A DNA stretch of 18,895 nt from an uncultured Lachnospiraceae bacterium (GCA_949346185.1 CASGVX010000008.1:1-18895); one strand, 5' to 3'; shown: positions 1-6,808, counted from the stretch's first letter. A program made the numbers and translations. Notes: generated by a model not told the origin, from the letters alone.

Positions 1-3
1 GAA

Positions 4-120
4 CTAACATTCAGCGTTTGTGCTTAAAATGCCACTTAATGAGCAGACACTATATACGATCCGCTTCTCCTTATCAATGCGCAGATTTCCCGCTACCACT
101 TCCTCCATGGAATATCGCTG
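4..120 (-). pseudogene. Response regulator linker fragment (OmpR type), broken
   Basis: Read on the minus strand from about 120 leftward, the sequence gives QRYSMEEVVAGNLRIDKEKR followed by IVYS. This resembles the junction between the receiver domain and the winged-helix domain of OmpR-family response regulators, where a segment of the type GxLxIDxEKRxVY precedes the DNA-binding domain. After IVYS the similarity fades, and a stop codon falls at 4-6, so no DNA-binding domain follows. The adjoining receiver-like piece (121-273) lies on the opposite strand, so the two halves are inverted relative to each other. This is a relic, not a working gene. The assignment rests on about 20 residues. Confidence 0.55.
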
Positions 121-273
121 CTTGAAAATGCCCTAGATATCATGCTGCCGGGAATGGATGGGTTTGCAGTGTGCTCCGGCATTCGGAAACTGGGGGATGT
201 ACCCATTATTATCCTCAGTGCTAAGATGGAGAAGGATGACAAACTGAATGGGTTGATTCTACCGCGCCCATAA
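121..273 (+). pseudogene. Response regulator receiver-domain fragment
   Basis: The plus-strand frame starting at 121 reads ALDIMLPGMDGFAVCSGIRK, then LGDVPIIILSAKMEKDDKLNGL, then loses similarity and stops at 271-273. DxMLPGMDGF holds the phospho-acceptor aspartate region of a receiver domain, and the PIIILSAK segment is the conserved serine/threonine strand with its lysine. The N-terminal acidic residues (the DDE motif) and the C-terminal KPF region are absent, and there is no start codon or ribosome binding site. It is therefore an internal slice of an OmpR-type response regulator. It abuts an opposite-strand slice of what is probably the same gene type at 4-120. Confidence 0.75.
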
Positions 274-543
274 ATGCTAGGGAATTCATCGTCCTTAACC
301 CCCTCTGCCTCCTCGTACACGCTCACGAAATACATCAGGGCACTGGCTTCTGCCGTCCATGGTCGAGAAGCAGTATTCTGGAACATTCGCTTTCTCCAAA
401 TAGGAATCCAGGGTTGTCATGACAGACACCATATTATTGACGCTGCTTGCAATGAATGTGACCGCCAGCATGATAAAAATCAGCAAAATGACATTCATCG
501 TTCTCCTTCTCTTCAAATCCCGCTCTAATATTTGAAAATACAT
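274..543 (-). pseudogene. FtsX-like ABC transporter permease, 5' fragment, frameshifted
   Basis: The minus-strand ORF begins with ATG at 543-541 behind a good ribosome binding site (AGAAAGGAG just upstream). It starts MYFQILERDLKRRRTMNVIL, then a single hydrophobic helix (LLIFIMLAVTFIASSV), then NNMVSVMTTLDSYLEKANVP. This is the cytoplasmic N-terminus, first membrane helix and start of the extracellular domain typical of large FtsX/MacB-type permeases found next to two-component systems in Clostridia. The frame runs into a stop near 295. A shifted frame continues with YEEAEGVKDDEF to about 285, suggesting a frameshift around 330-360. The rest of the several-hundred-residue permease is missing, so this is a remnant. 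Confidence 0.6.
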
Positions 544-620
544 GCTCTCACTCCTTTCTTTTGCCCTGAGTATACCAGAACAAATATTAAATAATCCTTA
601 AAAAAATTCAAACATGGCAA

Positions 621-707
621 AACAATGGCGTCCTTGACTTCTTTATCTTTGATTCGTATGCAAGAAATTACAAAACAGCATGTGCTTTTGGATACAAGAA
701 AGTATAA
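621..707 (+). pseudogene. Relic of a second leucine-rich-repeat protein gene
   Basis: The frame from 621 reads NNGVLDFFIFD, continues through SYARNYKTACAF, and ends GYKKV followed by stop at 705-707. The first part matches the middle of the intact neighbour (NNGVLDFFIFDTYSGNHKTS, encoded from 1579) with one base difference in the first 33. The last part matches that protein's C-terminal GYKKVK. The relic thus looks like a paralogue that lost its 5' half and everything between the central domain and the last few codons. It has no start codon of its own and lies about 300 bases upstream of the intact copy, in the same orientation. Confidence 0.75.
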
Positions 708-722
708 TAATTTCTTGTATCC
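690..722. repeat. Perfect 12-bp inverted repeat (hairpin) at the relic's end
   Basis: GGATACAAGAAA (690-701) and TTTCTTGTATCC (711-722) are perfect reverse complements separated by nine bases that include the relic's stop codon. The left arm is the GYKKV coding sequence, which the intact gene shares at its own end; the right arm is not present there. The following ATATTTTAC is only weakly T-rich, so a terminator is possible but not clear. Confidence 0.7.
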
Positions 723-1002
723 ATATTTTACTATATGTAAAAAAAACATTTGCCACCATCTTGCCAAAGATTTCGTTATAATGTAAAATATAAGCGTTAC
801 TAATATATTGTTGTATGGTATCACGATGTGCAGCAGCAACATAGCGAAAAAGGACAGGCAGAAATGCAGCGGGCATTTTTGTTTTTCATGCATATCTCTT
901 GTGTTCAAGGGTTTGCTGAAATGACATCAACCGGCTAATCCGTGGAGCAGTTTTTTGCGAATTCTCCACTTGATTAGCAAAATACGACATCAATATTATT
1001 TT
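723..1002. other. Non-coding stretch upstream of the LRR gene
   Basis: I see no convincing gene here. ORFs on either strand in this stretch lack ribosome binding sites and family resemblance. A TATAAT at about 777-782 could be a -10 box, but no good -35 box lies 16-18 bases before it, so I do not call a promoter. The 5' part directly follows the decayed LRR copy. Confidence 0.5.
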
Positions 1003-1017
1003 AAAGGAGGGTTTTTC

Positions 1018-2334
1018 ATGAGAAAACTTTTTAAAAAGTCCATGGCTCTGGTACTGACATCAGCCATGGCAATCACAGGGGCTGTCTCATTTGCTCCCCA
1101 GAGTGCAAAGACAGTCAAGGCGGCTGAGAAGGCTGTTTACAGTGCTTATACGGCATTTCAAGTAAATGGATCATGGGCATCTCGTGCAAACTGGGCAGAT
1201 TCCAAAGCAGGATTGAATGGAGGAAAAGACTATCAGGTAGAAGTCAATGACAAAAAGGTGACGTATAATTATCTGAAACATATTTTGGTAAACAACGCAG
1301 ATGCGAAAGAACCAGTGATTGATGCCGGCATCAAGGATGCAGACAACAAAATTACAGATAATGGCACATACACCATGGAAATGACCAACTTGCCTATGAC
1401 TGGTTTTCCCGGAATGAAAAGCGAAGACAATCCCCGGTGGAATATGCTTGATATCTGTACAGATATTCCCGTTTCTGAGAAAAATGTAAAGTGTACCAAT
1501 GTAAAAGTTTATTTTGACGGGGAAACCACCCCGTTTGCTACATTGGCAAATGCTCCATACAATCAGCAGGAAGAGACTAACAATGGCGTGCTTGACTTCT
1601 TTATCTTTGATACTTATTCAGGAAATCACAAAACTTCAGGTGTCTTGGATTGTGAGGCGGCCAAGTATAAGAGATTCCCTAAGAAGAGCATGAAGATCGA
1701 GTTCACAATCTCTGGCATAGACTTTGGGAAACAGAAAGTTGAAGTTCCAGTGGCGAATGGTCCGATGGTTGACCAGACCTTTACTGCCGGAGATTTCAAG
1801 TACAAAGTTACCGAGAGAAGTATGAGTAATGGAAAAAAGGGCAAGGTAGTGATATCAGGCATTGCTCCCGCAGCAGCAAAGAAGTCTTCTTTGTCTACTG
1901 TTTCCGTAGCAACGAACGGCACTTGCAAGTATGATGTCACGGGCATCAACGCAAAGGCATTCCAGAACAGCAAGAAGCTGAAGAAAGTGAAAGTAGGCTC
2001 CACGATTAAATCTATTGGTTCCAGCGCATTTAAGAAATGCAAGAAGCTGACCAGCGTTACTTACAATAAGAAAGTAAAATCTGTGGCTGCCAGCACATTC
2101 GAGGGATGCACAAGCCTTTCCAAGATTACCCTTGGCAGCAAGGTGAAATCCATCGGCAAGTCAGCATTCAAGGGATGCAAGAAGCTTTCCAAGGTTAGCG
2201 TTTCACAGAAGGTGAAAGTATCCAAGGGCGCATTCAAGGGATGCAAGAAGACCATCAAGGTTTCTGGCAAGAAGGCAAACAAGAAATACACGGTTGCACA
2301 GATTAAGAAATCTGGATACAAGAAAGTAAAATAA
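1018..2334 (+). CDS. Secreted BspA-type leucine-rich-repeat protein
   Basis: The product has 438 residues. The start is ATG at 1018, placed six bases after AAAGGAGGG; a longer frame from 955 has no ribosome binding site and would bury the signal peptide. Residues 1-35 form a signal peptide: MRKLFKK, then a hydrophobic stretch, then a small-residue cleavage region near VKAAEKA. Residues 36-290 form a domain I do not recognise, possibly a beta-rich binding module. From about residue 309 to 415 come BspA-type repeats with the signature of an AF, a CKKL and an IxSIGxxAF in each (LRR_5 class). The C-terminus is very lysine-rich and has no LPXTG anchor or membrane helix, so release or charge-based wall association is likely. 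Such proteins usually mediate adhesion or polymer binding. A decayed copy lies upstream at 621-707. Confidence 0.88.
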   Translation: MRKLFKKSMALVLTSAMAITGAVSFAPQSAKTVKAAEKAVYSAYTAFQVNGSWASRANWADSKAGLNGGKDYQVEVNDKKVTYNYLKHILVNNADAKEPVIDAGIKDADNKITDNGTYTMEMTNLPMTGFPGMKSEDNPRWNMLDICTDIPVSEKNVKCTNVKVYFDGETTPFATLANAPYNQQEETNNGVLDFFIFDTYSGNHKTSGVLDCEAAKYKRFPKKSMKIEFTISGIDFGKQKVEVPVANGPMVDQTFTAGDFKYKVTERSMSNGKKGKVVISGIAPAAAKKSSLSTVSVATNGTCKYDVTGINAKAFQNSKKLKKVKVGSTIKSIGSSAFKKCKKLTSVTYNKKVKSVAASTFEGCTSLSKITLGSKVKSIGKSAFKGCKKLSKVSVSQKVKVSKGAFKGCKKTIKVSGKKANKKYTVAQIKKSGYKKVK

Positions 2335-2370
2335 TTCCTTTAGAGCTTTACCAAAGGATGGAAAACAGGA

Positions 2371-2402
2371 AGGGTGCCACAGAAATGTGGCCCCCTCTTT
2401 TC
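2371..2402 (+). terminator. Rho-independent terminator of the LRR gene
   Basis: GCCACA (2376-2381), GAAA tetraloop, TGTGGC (2386-2391), followed by CCCCTCTTTT. The flanking AGGG and CCCT extend the stem with a bulge. It lies 36 bases after the stop of the LRR gene. Confidence 0.8.
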
Positions 2403-2487
2403 TCGTTATGAGAACAATTTATTATTCATACCAAAGTTTTCTATATATAATATTTGTTTGCAGGAAGCTGCAGAAAGGTAAATTACT

Positions 2488-3156
2488 ATGATTTTTTTTG
2501 ATATAGATAATACATTAGTAGATTATAGCGCAAGCGAAAAAAAAGCAATAAAATTTATCATGGAAAGTTATAGAATAAAGGTAGAAGATTACTCTAAGAT
2601 TTGGAAAGATATTTCAAGTAAATATTTTTCACAATATTTATCAAATAATCTTTCCTTTGAAGAACAAGGTGCAATGAGAATAATGGATTTTTTTCGGGTG
2701 GAAGATAAAATGATATCCTTTGAAGAATCTAAGTTTATTTTTAATGAGTATAAGAAAAAACTTGAAGCAAGTTGGGTTCTCTTTGATGATGTAAAAACTT
2801 GTTTAGAAAAATTGAATGAAAGAGAAAAAGGAATTGCCAGTAATGGTGAAATGTCACAGCAGCAAAATAAAATACAAATGACAGACATAGAAAAGTATTT
2901 TGTTGTAAAAAAATATGCTAGTGAGATGAAAATAGCGAAACCTGATTATGGTTTTTTTGAAGAGTTAAGAAAATACAGTAGTAATAATACATATATATAT
3001 GTTGGGGATGACTTGATGACAGATATATATCCTTGTATTGATTTAGGAATACGTGCAATTTGGTTGAACAGAAATAATAGTGATGTACCACCAAATGTAA
3101 TATCAATAAATAGTTTAAACGAATTACCCGATTTGCTGCCTTCATTGTATAACTGA
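2488..3156 (+). CDS. HAD-superfamily hydrolase (YjjG-like nucleotidase/phosphatase)
   Basis: The product has 222 residues. The start is ATG at 2488 with AGAAAGG ten bases upstream. All four HAD motifs are visible: motif I DIDNT (nucleophile Asp5, acid/base Asp7), motif II Ser118 in IASNGE, motif III Lys151 in AKPD, and motif IV GDD (Asp174, Asp175) with TDI. The helical cap between motifs I and II and the SNGEMSQQQ wording resemble YjjG/YfnB-type phosphatases that act on nucleoside monophosphates, but substrate cannot be read from sequence. It is a cytoplasmic enzyme needing magnesium. The gene is markedly AT-rich: two 60-base lines counted (2521-2580 and 2881-2940) are each 27% G+C, against 50% for 3541-3600 in the next gene. 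This may mean recent acquisition. It stands alone between two terminators. Confidence 0.88.
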   Translation: MIFFDIDNTLVDYSASEKKAIKFIMESYRIKVEDYSKIWKDISSKYFSQYLSNNLSFEEQGAMRIMDFFRVEDKMISFEESKFIFNEYKKKLEASWVLFDDVKTCLEKLNEREKGIASNGEMSQQQNKIQMTDIEKYFVVKKYASEMKIAKPDYGFFEELRKYSSNNTYIYVGDDLMTDIYPCIDLGIRAIWLNRNNSDVPPNVISINSLNELPDLLPSLYN

Positions 3157-3184
3157 ACGAAAGGAGTTTGACATAATATTTATC

Positions 3185-3212
3185 ATGGGGGAGCGTCAAA
3201 ACGCTCCCCCAT
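3185..3212. terminator. Shared hairpin between convergent genes
   Basis: ATGGGGGAGCGT (3185-3196), loop CAAA, ACGCTCCCCCAT (3201-3212): a perfect 12-bp stem between the stops of the convergent HAD and DHH genes. It probably ends transcription or protects the 3' ends from both sides. Neither side has a strong T-tract. Confidence 0.7.
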
Positions 3213-3216
3213 AATG

Positions 3217-4137
3217 CTATTTCTCGGCCAGCTCCACCAATTCTTTTAGAAGAATCGGTACCTGCTCTGCCATGTTCTCGTCCGAAAACTGGCAGGTGCC
3301 CACTGCCTTATGTCCGCCCCCGCCATACTTCAGCATCAGGCTTCCCACATTCACATTAGATGTACGGTTGAGCACGCTGTAGCCCACTGCCACGGAGCAA
3401 CCCTTGCCGCCACGGCCGGATACAATCCATGCAGAGATATTCTGTTCCGGGTACATGCTGTAAATCATAAAGCGGTTTCCGGAATAGATCGGGTCAACTC
3501 CTCGCAAATCAGAAATAATCACATTGCCTTCTACCCTGGTGTGGGCTTTTACCATCTCCTGGAACTTCTCGCTCTGCTCATGATAGATCTCGATACGCTC
3601 CACCACGTCTGGCAGAGCCAGAATCTCTTCTGTGGTCATGGTGCGACAAGCATCGATCAACTGCTCCATCAACTGATAATTGGAAATGCGGAAATTCCTC
3701 CAGCGACCCAGACCCGTGCGGGGATCCATAATAAATCCTACAAGTATCCATCCCTCCGGATGAAGAATCTCCTCAATGGTAAGATTGGCAGAATCCACCT
3801 TATCCACTGCCTCCATCATATCATCAAACTGAGGGAATGTCTCTCTTCCGCCATAATATTCATATATAATTCGAGCACAGGAAGGAGTAATTCGACTTTC
3901 GCCTTTATACTTGCCCTCCAGTTCCTGCCTCTCCTGCTCGCTGCTGTGATGGTCGAACCAAAGCCCGCACCCTTCCACAAAAGGAACATTTGCCAAGCAG
4001 TCATCTTCCGTAATCTCTACCAGTCCATCCTGCAAATCTTTCGGATGTGCAAACTTCCAATGATCAATAATTCCCGCCTCTTTTAACAGAGCGGCACAAG
4101 CCAGCCCATCAAAATCCGATCTTGTAACTAATCTCAT
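3217..4137 (-). CDS. DHH-family phosphoesterase (exopolyphosphatase-related)
   Basis: The product has 306 residues. I start it at 4137 (MRLVTRSDFDG) because GGAGGAA lies five bases before that ATG; a frame 12 codons longer has no such site. Motif I is SDFDG (Asp8, Asp10), motif III is the family-defining Asp62-His63-His64 in FDHHSSE, and the C-terminal DHHA1 domain ends with the GGGGHKAVG loop (His276). These are the metal-binding and phosphate-binding residues of DHH/DHHA1 phosphoesterases, a family that includes NrnA-type oligoribonucleases, c-di-AMP phosphodiesterases and exopolyphosphatases. No extra domains are present, so the protein is a stand-alone cytoplasmic phosphodiesterase. Substrate is unknown. 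It is divergently arranged with the chemotaxis gene. Confidence 0.88.
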   Translation of the reverse strand: MRLVTRSDFDGLACAALLKEAGIIDHWKFAHPKDLQDGLVEITEDDCLANVPFVEGCGLWFDHHSSEQERQELEGKYKGESRITPSCARIIYEYYGGRETFPQFDDMMEAVDKVDSANLTIEEILHPEGWILVGFIMDPRTGLGRWRNFRISNYQLMEQLIDACRTMTTEEILALPDVVERIEIYHEQSEKFQEMVKAHTRVEGNVIISDLRGVDPIYSGNRFMIYSMYPEQNISAWIVSGRGGKGCSVAVGYSVLNRTSNVNVGSLMLKYGGGGHKAVGTCQFSDENMAEQVPILLKELVELAEK

Positions 4138-4222
4138 AATTTCCTCCAATCTGCACTCCATGTGCCAATTCACTATCCTCTATTATATTACACACAAATA
4201 AAAATTGCTACCCCCTCTTTCT

Positions 4223-4240
4223 CCATTATAATTATAATGG
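4223..4240. promoter_or_regulatory. 18-bp perfect palindrome, candidate operator
   Basis: CCATTATAATTATAATGG is a perfect 18-bp palindrome in the intergenic region between the divergent DHH and chemotaxis genes. It carries overlapping TATAAT boxes on both strands, and TTGCTA lies 16 bases before the first plus-strand box. It could be a repressor site, a divergent core promoter, or both. Confidence 0.45.
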
Positions 4241-4269
4241 AAGCATGAGGATGTCAGAGTGAAAGATGC

Positions 4270-4298
4270 TTGCAAAAAAAATGAAAATGGTATATGAT
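4270..4298 (+). promoter_or_regulatory. Sigma-A promoter of the chemotaxis gene
   Basis: TTGCAA (4270-4275), 17 bases, TATGAT (4293-4298). Transcription would start near 4305, leaving a leader of about 65 bases that contains the small inverted repeat CAATTTGAAAATTG. I did not see a convincing sigma-28 motif. Confidence 0.5.
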
Positions 4299-4370
4299 AT
4301 TTTTATATAATTTTGATAAAAATTGGGCGTTTTCAATTTGAAAATTGGACAATTTTACGGAGGGATGCAT

Positions 4371-6368
4371 ATGCAGGATAACTACATAGAGGGATTGGAT
4401 GAGGGTATATCTGAAGACGCAGAGTTTGATGCGGATAGTTCAGCTAATTTGGATGGGCAGCAGGTGACGGATGCTGATCATGCTCCCAGTGGGTCGGATG
4501 GGAAGTCGGAGAAGAAGGCAAAGGGGAAGGCTGCAAGAAAAGAGAGGAAAAAGGCGGCTAAAGCGGAGAGGAAGGTGGAATCCAAGGAGTCAAAGCTATC
4601 CAAGAAGCCCATGAAAGAAAAGAAGGGGAAGAAGTCTGCTATGAAGGAAAAGAAACCGGGATTTTTTGCCCGGCTGAATGCTATGCGCATTGAGAAAAGA
4701 CTTCGCACGGCATTTGTGCTGGTGTCTGTGATTGCCAGCATCTCCGGCTTGGTTGCCATGGGCCTGATGGTTAAGATTAGCTTGGATTCCAATAGCACGC
4801 TGAATAATTATGGATTTGCTTCCGGTGATTTGGGAAGGGCTCTGACAAGCCTTACTGATACCAGACGCTGCGTGCGGGATATGGTTCACGGCAATGAAGC
4901 CGCAGATGTGGAGGAGGCTCGCCAGGATTTAGACAAGGCAAATGAAGATTTTGATAAATATTTTAATAAGGTGAAATCAACCGTGCATGATTCCGAGGGC
5001 AAAGATTTGGTGCGGGGAATCGAGGCGGAATTGATGAATTACCGCCAGATGTCGGAGCGATTTGCAAATATGGGGGAACTTGGCACCATGGAGGATGCCA
5101 GGGTGCAGGATTTGATGAAGACGGACATGGATCCCCATTACCAGAGATTGTATGATGCCTGCAGTGAATTGTTTGAAAATAAGCGGGAGCGGGGAAGCAA
5201 TGTGCAGAAGGAATTAATTCTTCTATGCATTATCGCCATTATTCTGGTATTTGCCGTAGTAGGGATTGCCATGATGGTATCTGCCAGATTGGGTAAGGCG
5301 ATTTCCAAAAATATTGCCATTCCTTTGGAAAAGACGATTCGTGCGGCTCAGAGTATTGCTCAGGGTGATTTGAGCATTGATATTTCGGCAGATACGGATG
5401 ATGAAGTGGGAGATCTGAATCGGGCTTTCTTAAATATGTCTGCTAATTTGAAGTGCGTTATTGCGGATATCAAGGATCTCCTTAGCGAGATGGCGAGTGG
5501 GAATTTTGATATTGAAACCAGCCAGAAGGAGAGTTATGTAGGAGAATTAGCGCCCATTCTGGAATCTATCAGGAATATTAACCATGCCCTCAGCGATGCG
5601 CTGTCGGAAATTAATATCGCCACGGTTCAATTTTCTGGCGCATCCAATAATCTGGCACAGACGGCTACCGGTCTGGCAGAGGGGGCTTCTGATCAGGCGG
5701 GGGCAGTGGATATGCTGCTTCATACGACAGAGAGGGTTACGCAGGAAGTGCAAAGTAGTTCCCAGAGCGTTGCTCTTACCAGCGAACGCATGGCGGCGGT
5801 AGGTGAGATGGCTGATCAGGGACGCAAGAAGATGAATGCCCTTGCAGAGGCCATGGAGAAGATTAACGAATCTTCCCGCGCTATTTCAGAGGTTGTCACC
5901 ACCATTGAAAATATTGCGGATCAGACAGCATTGCTGTCGCTGAATGCTTCCATTGAAGCGGCCAGGGCTGGCGAGGCAGGGAAAGGTTTTGCAGTGGTGG
6001 CTGGCGAGATTGGCAAACTGGCTAACGAGAGTGGGGATGCGGTTAATGACACCAGAAAACTGATTGAGACATCCTTGGCGCATGTGGAGAATGGCAATGC
6101 CATTGCCGCTGATACTACCAGCGCATTGCAGGATATGCTGGGTCAGCTGCAGGAGGCAGTGGTTTTGGCAGAGAAGGCAAGGAAGGCTTCTGACGCTCAG
6201 GCTGCAGCAATGAAGGAGATAGATACGGGAATGGAGAAGATATCAGCGGTAGTGGAGAGCAATTCGGCTTCTGCAGAGGAAACCTCTGCCACCAGTCAAG
6301 AACTTTCTGCTCAGGCGGAGACCATTGCCGGCTTGGTTTCCAGATTCCATCTTCGGGAGAACTTATAA
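4371..6368 (+). CDS. Methyl-accepting chemotaxis protein with charged N-terminal extension
   Basis: The product has 665 residues. GGAGGG (4359-4364) sits right against an ATG at 4365, so the ATG at 4371, six bases away, is the better start. Residues 1-44 hold 13 Asp/Glu and no Lys/Arg. Residues 45-95 hold 22 lysines. Membrane helix 1 is at about 113-134. Residues 135-280 form a four-helix-bundle-like sensor outside the cell. Membrane helix 2 is at 281-304, a HAMP domain follows at about 305-357, and the signalling coiled coil runs to the C-terminus. Its hairpin tip (about 513-553, with IADQTALLSLNASIEAARAG) is well conserved for CheA/CheW binding. The ligand is unknown. No other chemotaxis gene is in the window. 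The acidic-then-basic cytoplasmic extension of about 100 residues before helix 1 is unusual. Confidence 0.93.
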   Translation: MQDNYIEGLDEGISEDAEFDADSSANLDGQQVTDADHAPSGSDGKSEKKAKGKAARKERKKAAKAERKVESKESKLSKKPMKEKKGKKSAMKEKKPGFFARLNAMRIEKRLRTAFVLVSVIASISGLVAMGLMVKISLDSNSTLNNYGFASGDLGRALTSLTDTRRCVRDMVHGNEAADVEEARQDLDKANEDFDKYFNKVKSTVHDSEGKDLVRGIEAELMNYRQMSERFANMGELGTMEDARVQDLMKTDMDPHYQRLYDACSELFENKRERGSNVQKELILLCIIAIILVFAVVGIAMMVSARLGKAISKNIAIPLEKTIRAAQSIAQGDLSIDISADTDDEVGDLNRAFLNMSANLKCVIADIKDLLSEMASGNFDIETSQKESYVGELAPILESIRNINHALSDALSEINIATVQFSGASNNLAQTATGLAEGASDQAGAVDMLLHTTERVTQEVQSSSQSVALTSERMAAVGEMADQGRKKMNALAEAMEKINESSRAISEVVTTIENIADQTALLSLNASIEAARAGEAGKGFAVVAGEIGKLANESGDAVNDTRKLIETSLAHVENGNAIAADTTSALQDMLGQLQEAVVLAEKARKASDAQAAAMKEIDTGMEKISAVVESNSASAEETSATSQELSAQAETIAGLVSRFHLRENL

Positions 6369-6392
6369 AAGCGAGTACGAAATAGCATAATC

Positions 6393-6450
6393 AAGGAATG
6401 CCTTGAACCGGGTGGAGAGACCGCCCTGTTTAACTGGGCATTCCTTTTTA
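6393..6450 (+). terminator. Branched terminator after the chemotaxis gene
   Basis: The outer stem AAGGAATGCC (6393-6402) pairs with GGCATTCCTT (6437-6446) and is followed by TTTA. Inside lies a second hairpin, GGGTGG with CCGCCC around AGAGA. The T-run serves the plus strand. The structure also lies directly past the stop of the convergent small ORF at 6453. Confidence 0.75.
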
Positions 6451-6452
6451 AA

Positions 6453-6593
6453 TCAGCATTTTTTGCAGCGGCAGCAGGCAGCGTCTAGCAGGGCTGCCAC
6501 TTCGTCCCAGGAATGCTTGATGCAGATTGCGCGGCGGTTTATGGTGGGGCGGCATTGGAAGAAGCATGCCAATTTCTTTTTTAGAAAGAACAT
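6453..6593 (-). CDS. Small cysteine-rich protein (46 aa), unrecognised
   Basis: The minus strand encodes a 46-residue protein from ATG at 6593 to TGA at 6455-6453, preceded by a near-ideal ribosome binding site AGGAGGTGA (6607-6599), five bases before the start. The N-terminus is MFFLKKKLACFFQC and the C-terminus is DAACCRCKKC. There are seven cysteines (10, 14, 24, 40, 41, 43 and 46), a basic middle with NRR, and a short amphipathic segment WDEVAALLDA. The CCxC and CxxC clusters at the tail suggest metal binding or a redox role. I recognise no family. It stands alone, ends at the terminator shared with the chemotaxis gene, and diverges from the DUF3737 gene. The Shine-Dalgarno strength and cysteine content argue for a real gene; expression is unproven. 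Confidence 0.6.
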   Translation of the reverse strand: MFFLKKKLACFFQCRPTINRRAICIKHSWDEVAALLDAACCRCKKC

Positions 6594-6644
6594 GGGGGTC
6601 ACCTCCTATTCAAAATTGCTTGCTGGGAAACAAGATATTTTCCT

Positions 6645-6661
6645 TACATATAATATATGTA
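6645..6661. promoter_or_regulatory. Inverted repeat between divergent genes, candidate operator
   Basis: TACATAT-AAT-ATATGTA is an inverted repeat with 7-bp arms. It lies between the minus-strand small cysteine-rich ORF (start 6593) and the promoter of the DUF3737 gene (6703-6731), where a dimeric repressor site would be expected. It is AT-rich, so chance occurrence is possible. Confidence 0.4.
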
Positions 6662-6702
6662 GGAGTGGGAAAATGTTGTTTGCCGTCATTGGGTTGGGAC
6701 TA

Positions 6703-6731
6703 TTGATTGTGTCGTGATTTTTTGGTATGCT
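6703..6731 (+). promoter_or_regulatory. Candidate promoter of the DUF3737 gene
   Basis: TTGATT (6703-6708), 17 bases, TATGCT (6726-6731). The spacing is ideal and the -10 box deviates at two bases from TATAAT. The leader to the start codon would be about 70 bases. Confidence 0.4.
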
Positions 6732-6808
6732 TGTACAATAAATGCATGAAATATTTAAATGATTGGCAGATAATTTGTCTTTTTTTATTTGATTAGGAGG
6801 AAATATAC

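Noticed and set aside
88..105. Remnant of the palindromic element: CCCGCTACCACTTCCTCC matches its core CCCGCTACGACTTCCTCC at 7763-7780 in 17 of 18 bases.
   Set aside because: On the minus strand this stretch encodes the EEVVAG of the response regulator linker, which explains the sequence; the flanks share nothing with the element. Probably chance.
750..782. A promoter (TTGCCA with TATAAT) upstream of the LRR gene.
   Set aside because: The two possible -35 boxes lie 21 and 10 bases from the -10 box, both outside the workable range.
525..908. A 127-codon minus-strand reading frame in the region upstream of the LRR gene.
   Set aside because: It has no ribosome binding site, odd composition, and overlaps both the relic of the LRR gene and the start of the permease fragment.
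3310..4086. A 258-codon plus-strand reading frame opposite the DHH gene.
   Set aside because: It is an antisense shadow with a His/Gln-rich unnatural composition; the minus-strand frame has catalytic motifs and a ribosome binding site.
6453..6593. Assigning the 46-residue cysteine-rich ORF to SCIFF, the ranthipeptide precursor of similar length.
   Set aside because: Only the length and cysteine richness agree; cysteine spacing and flanking residues differ, and no maturase with the usual context is next to it.
6403..6717. A 104-codon plus-strand reading frame after the chemotaxis gene.
   Set aside because: It has no ribosome binding site, overlaps the terminator and lies opposite the better supported cysteine-rich minus-strand ORF.
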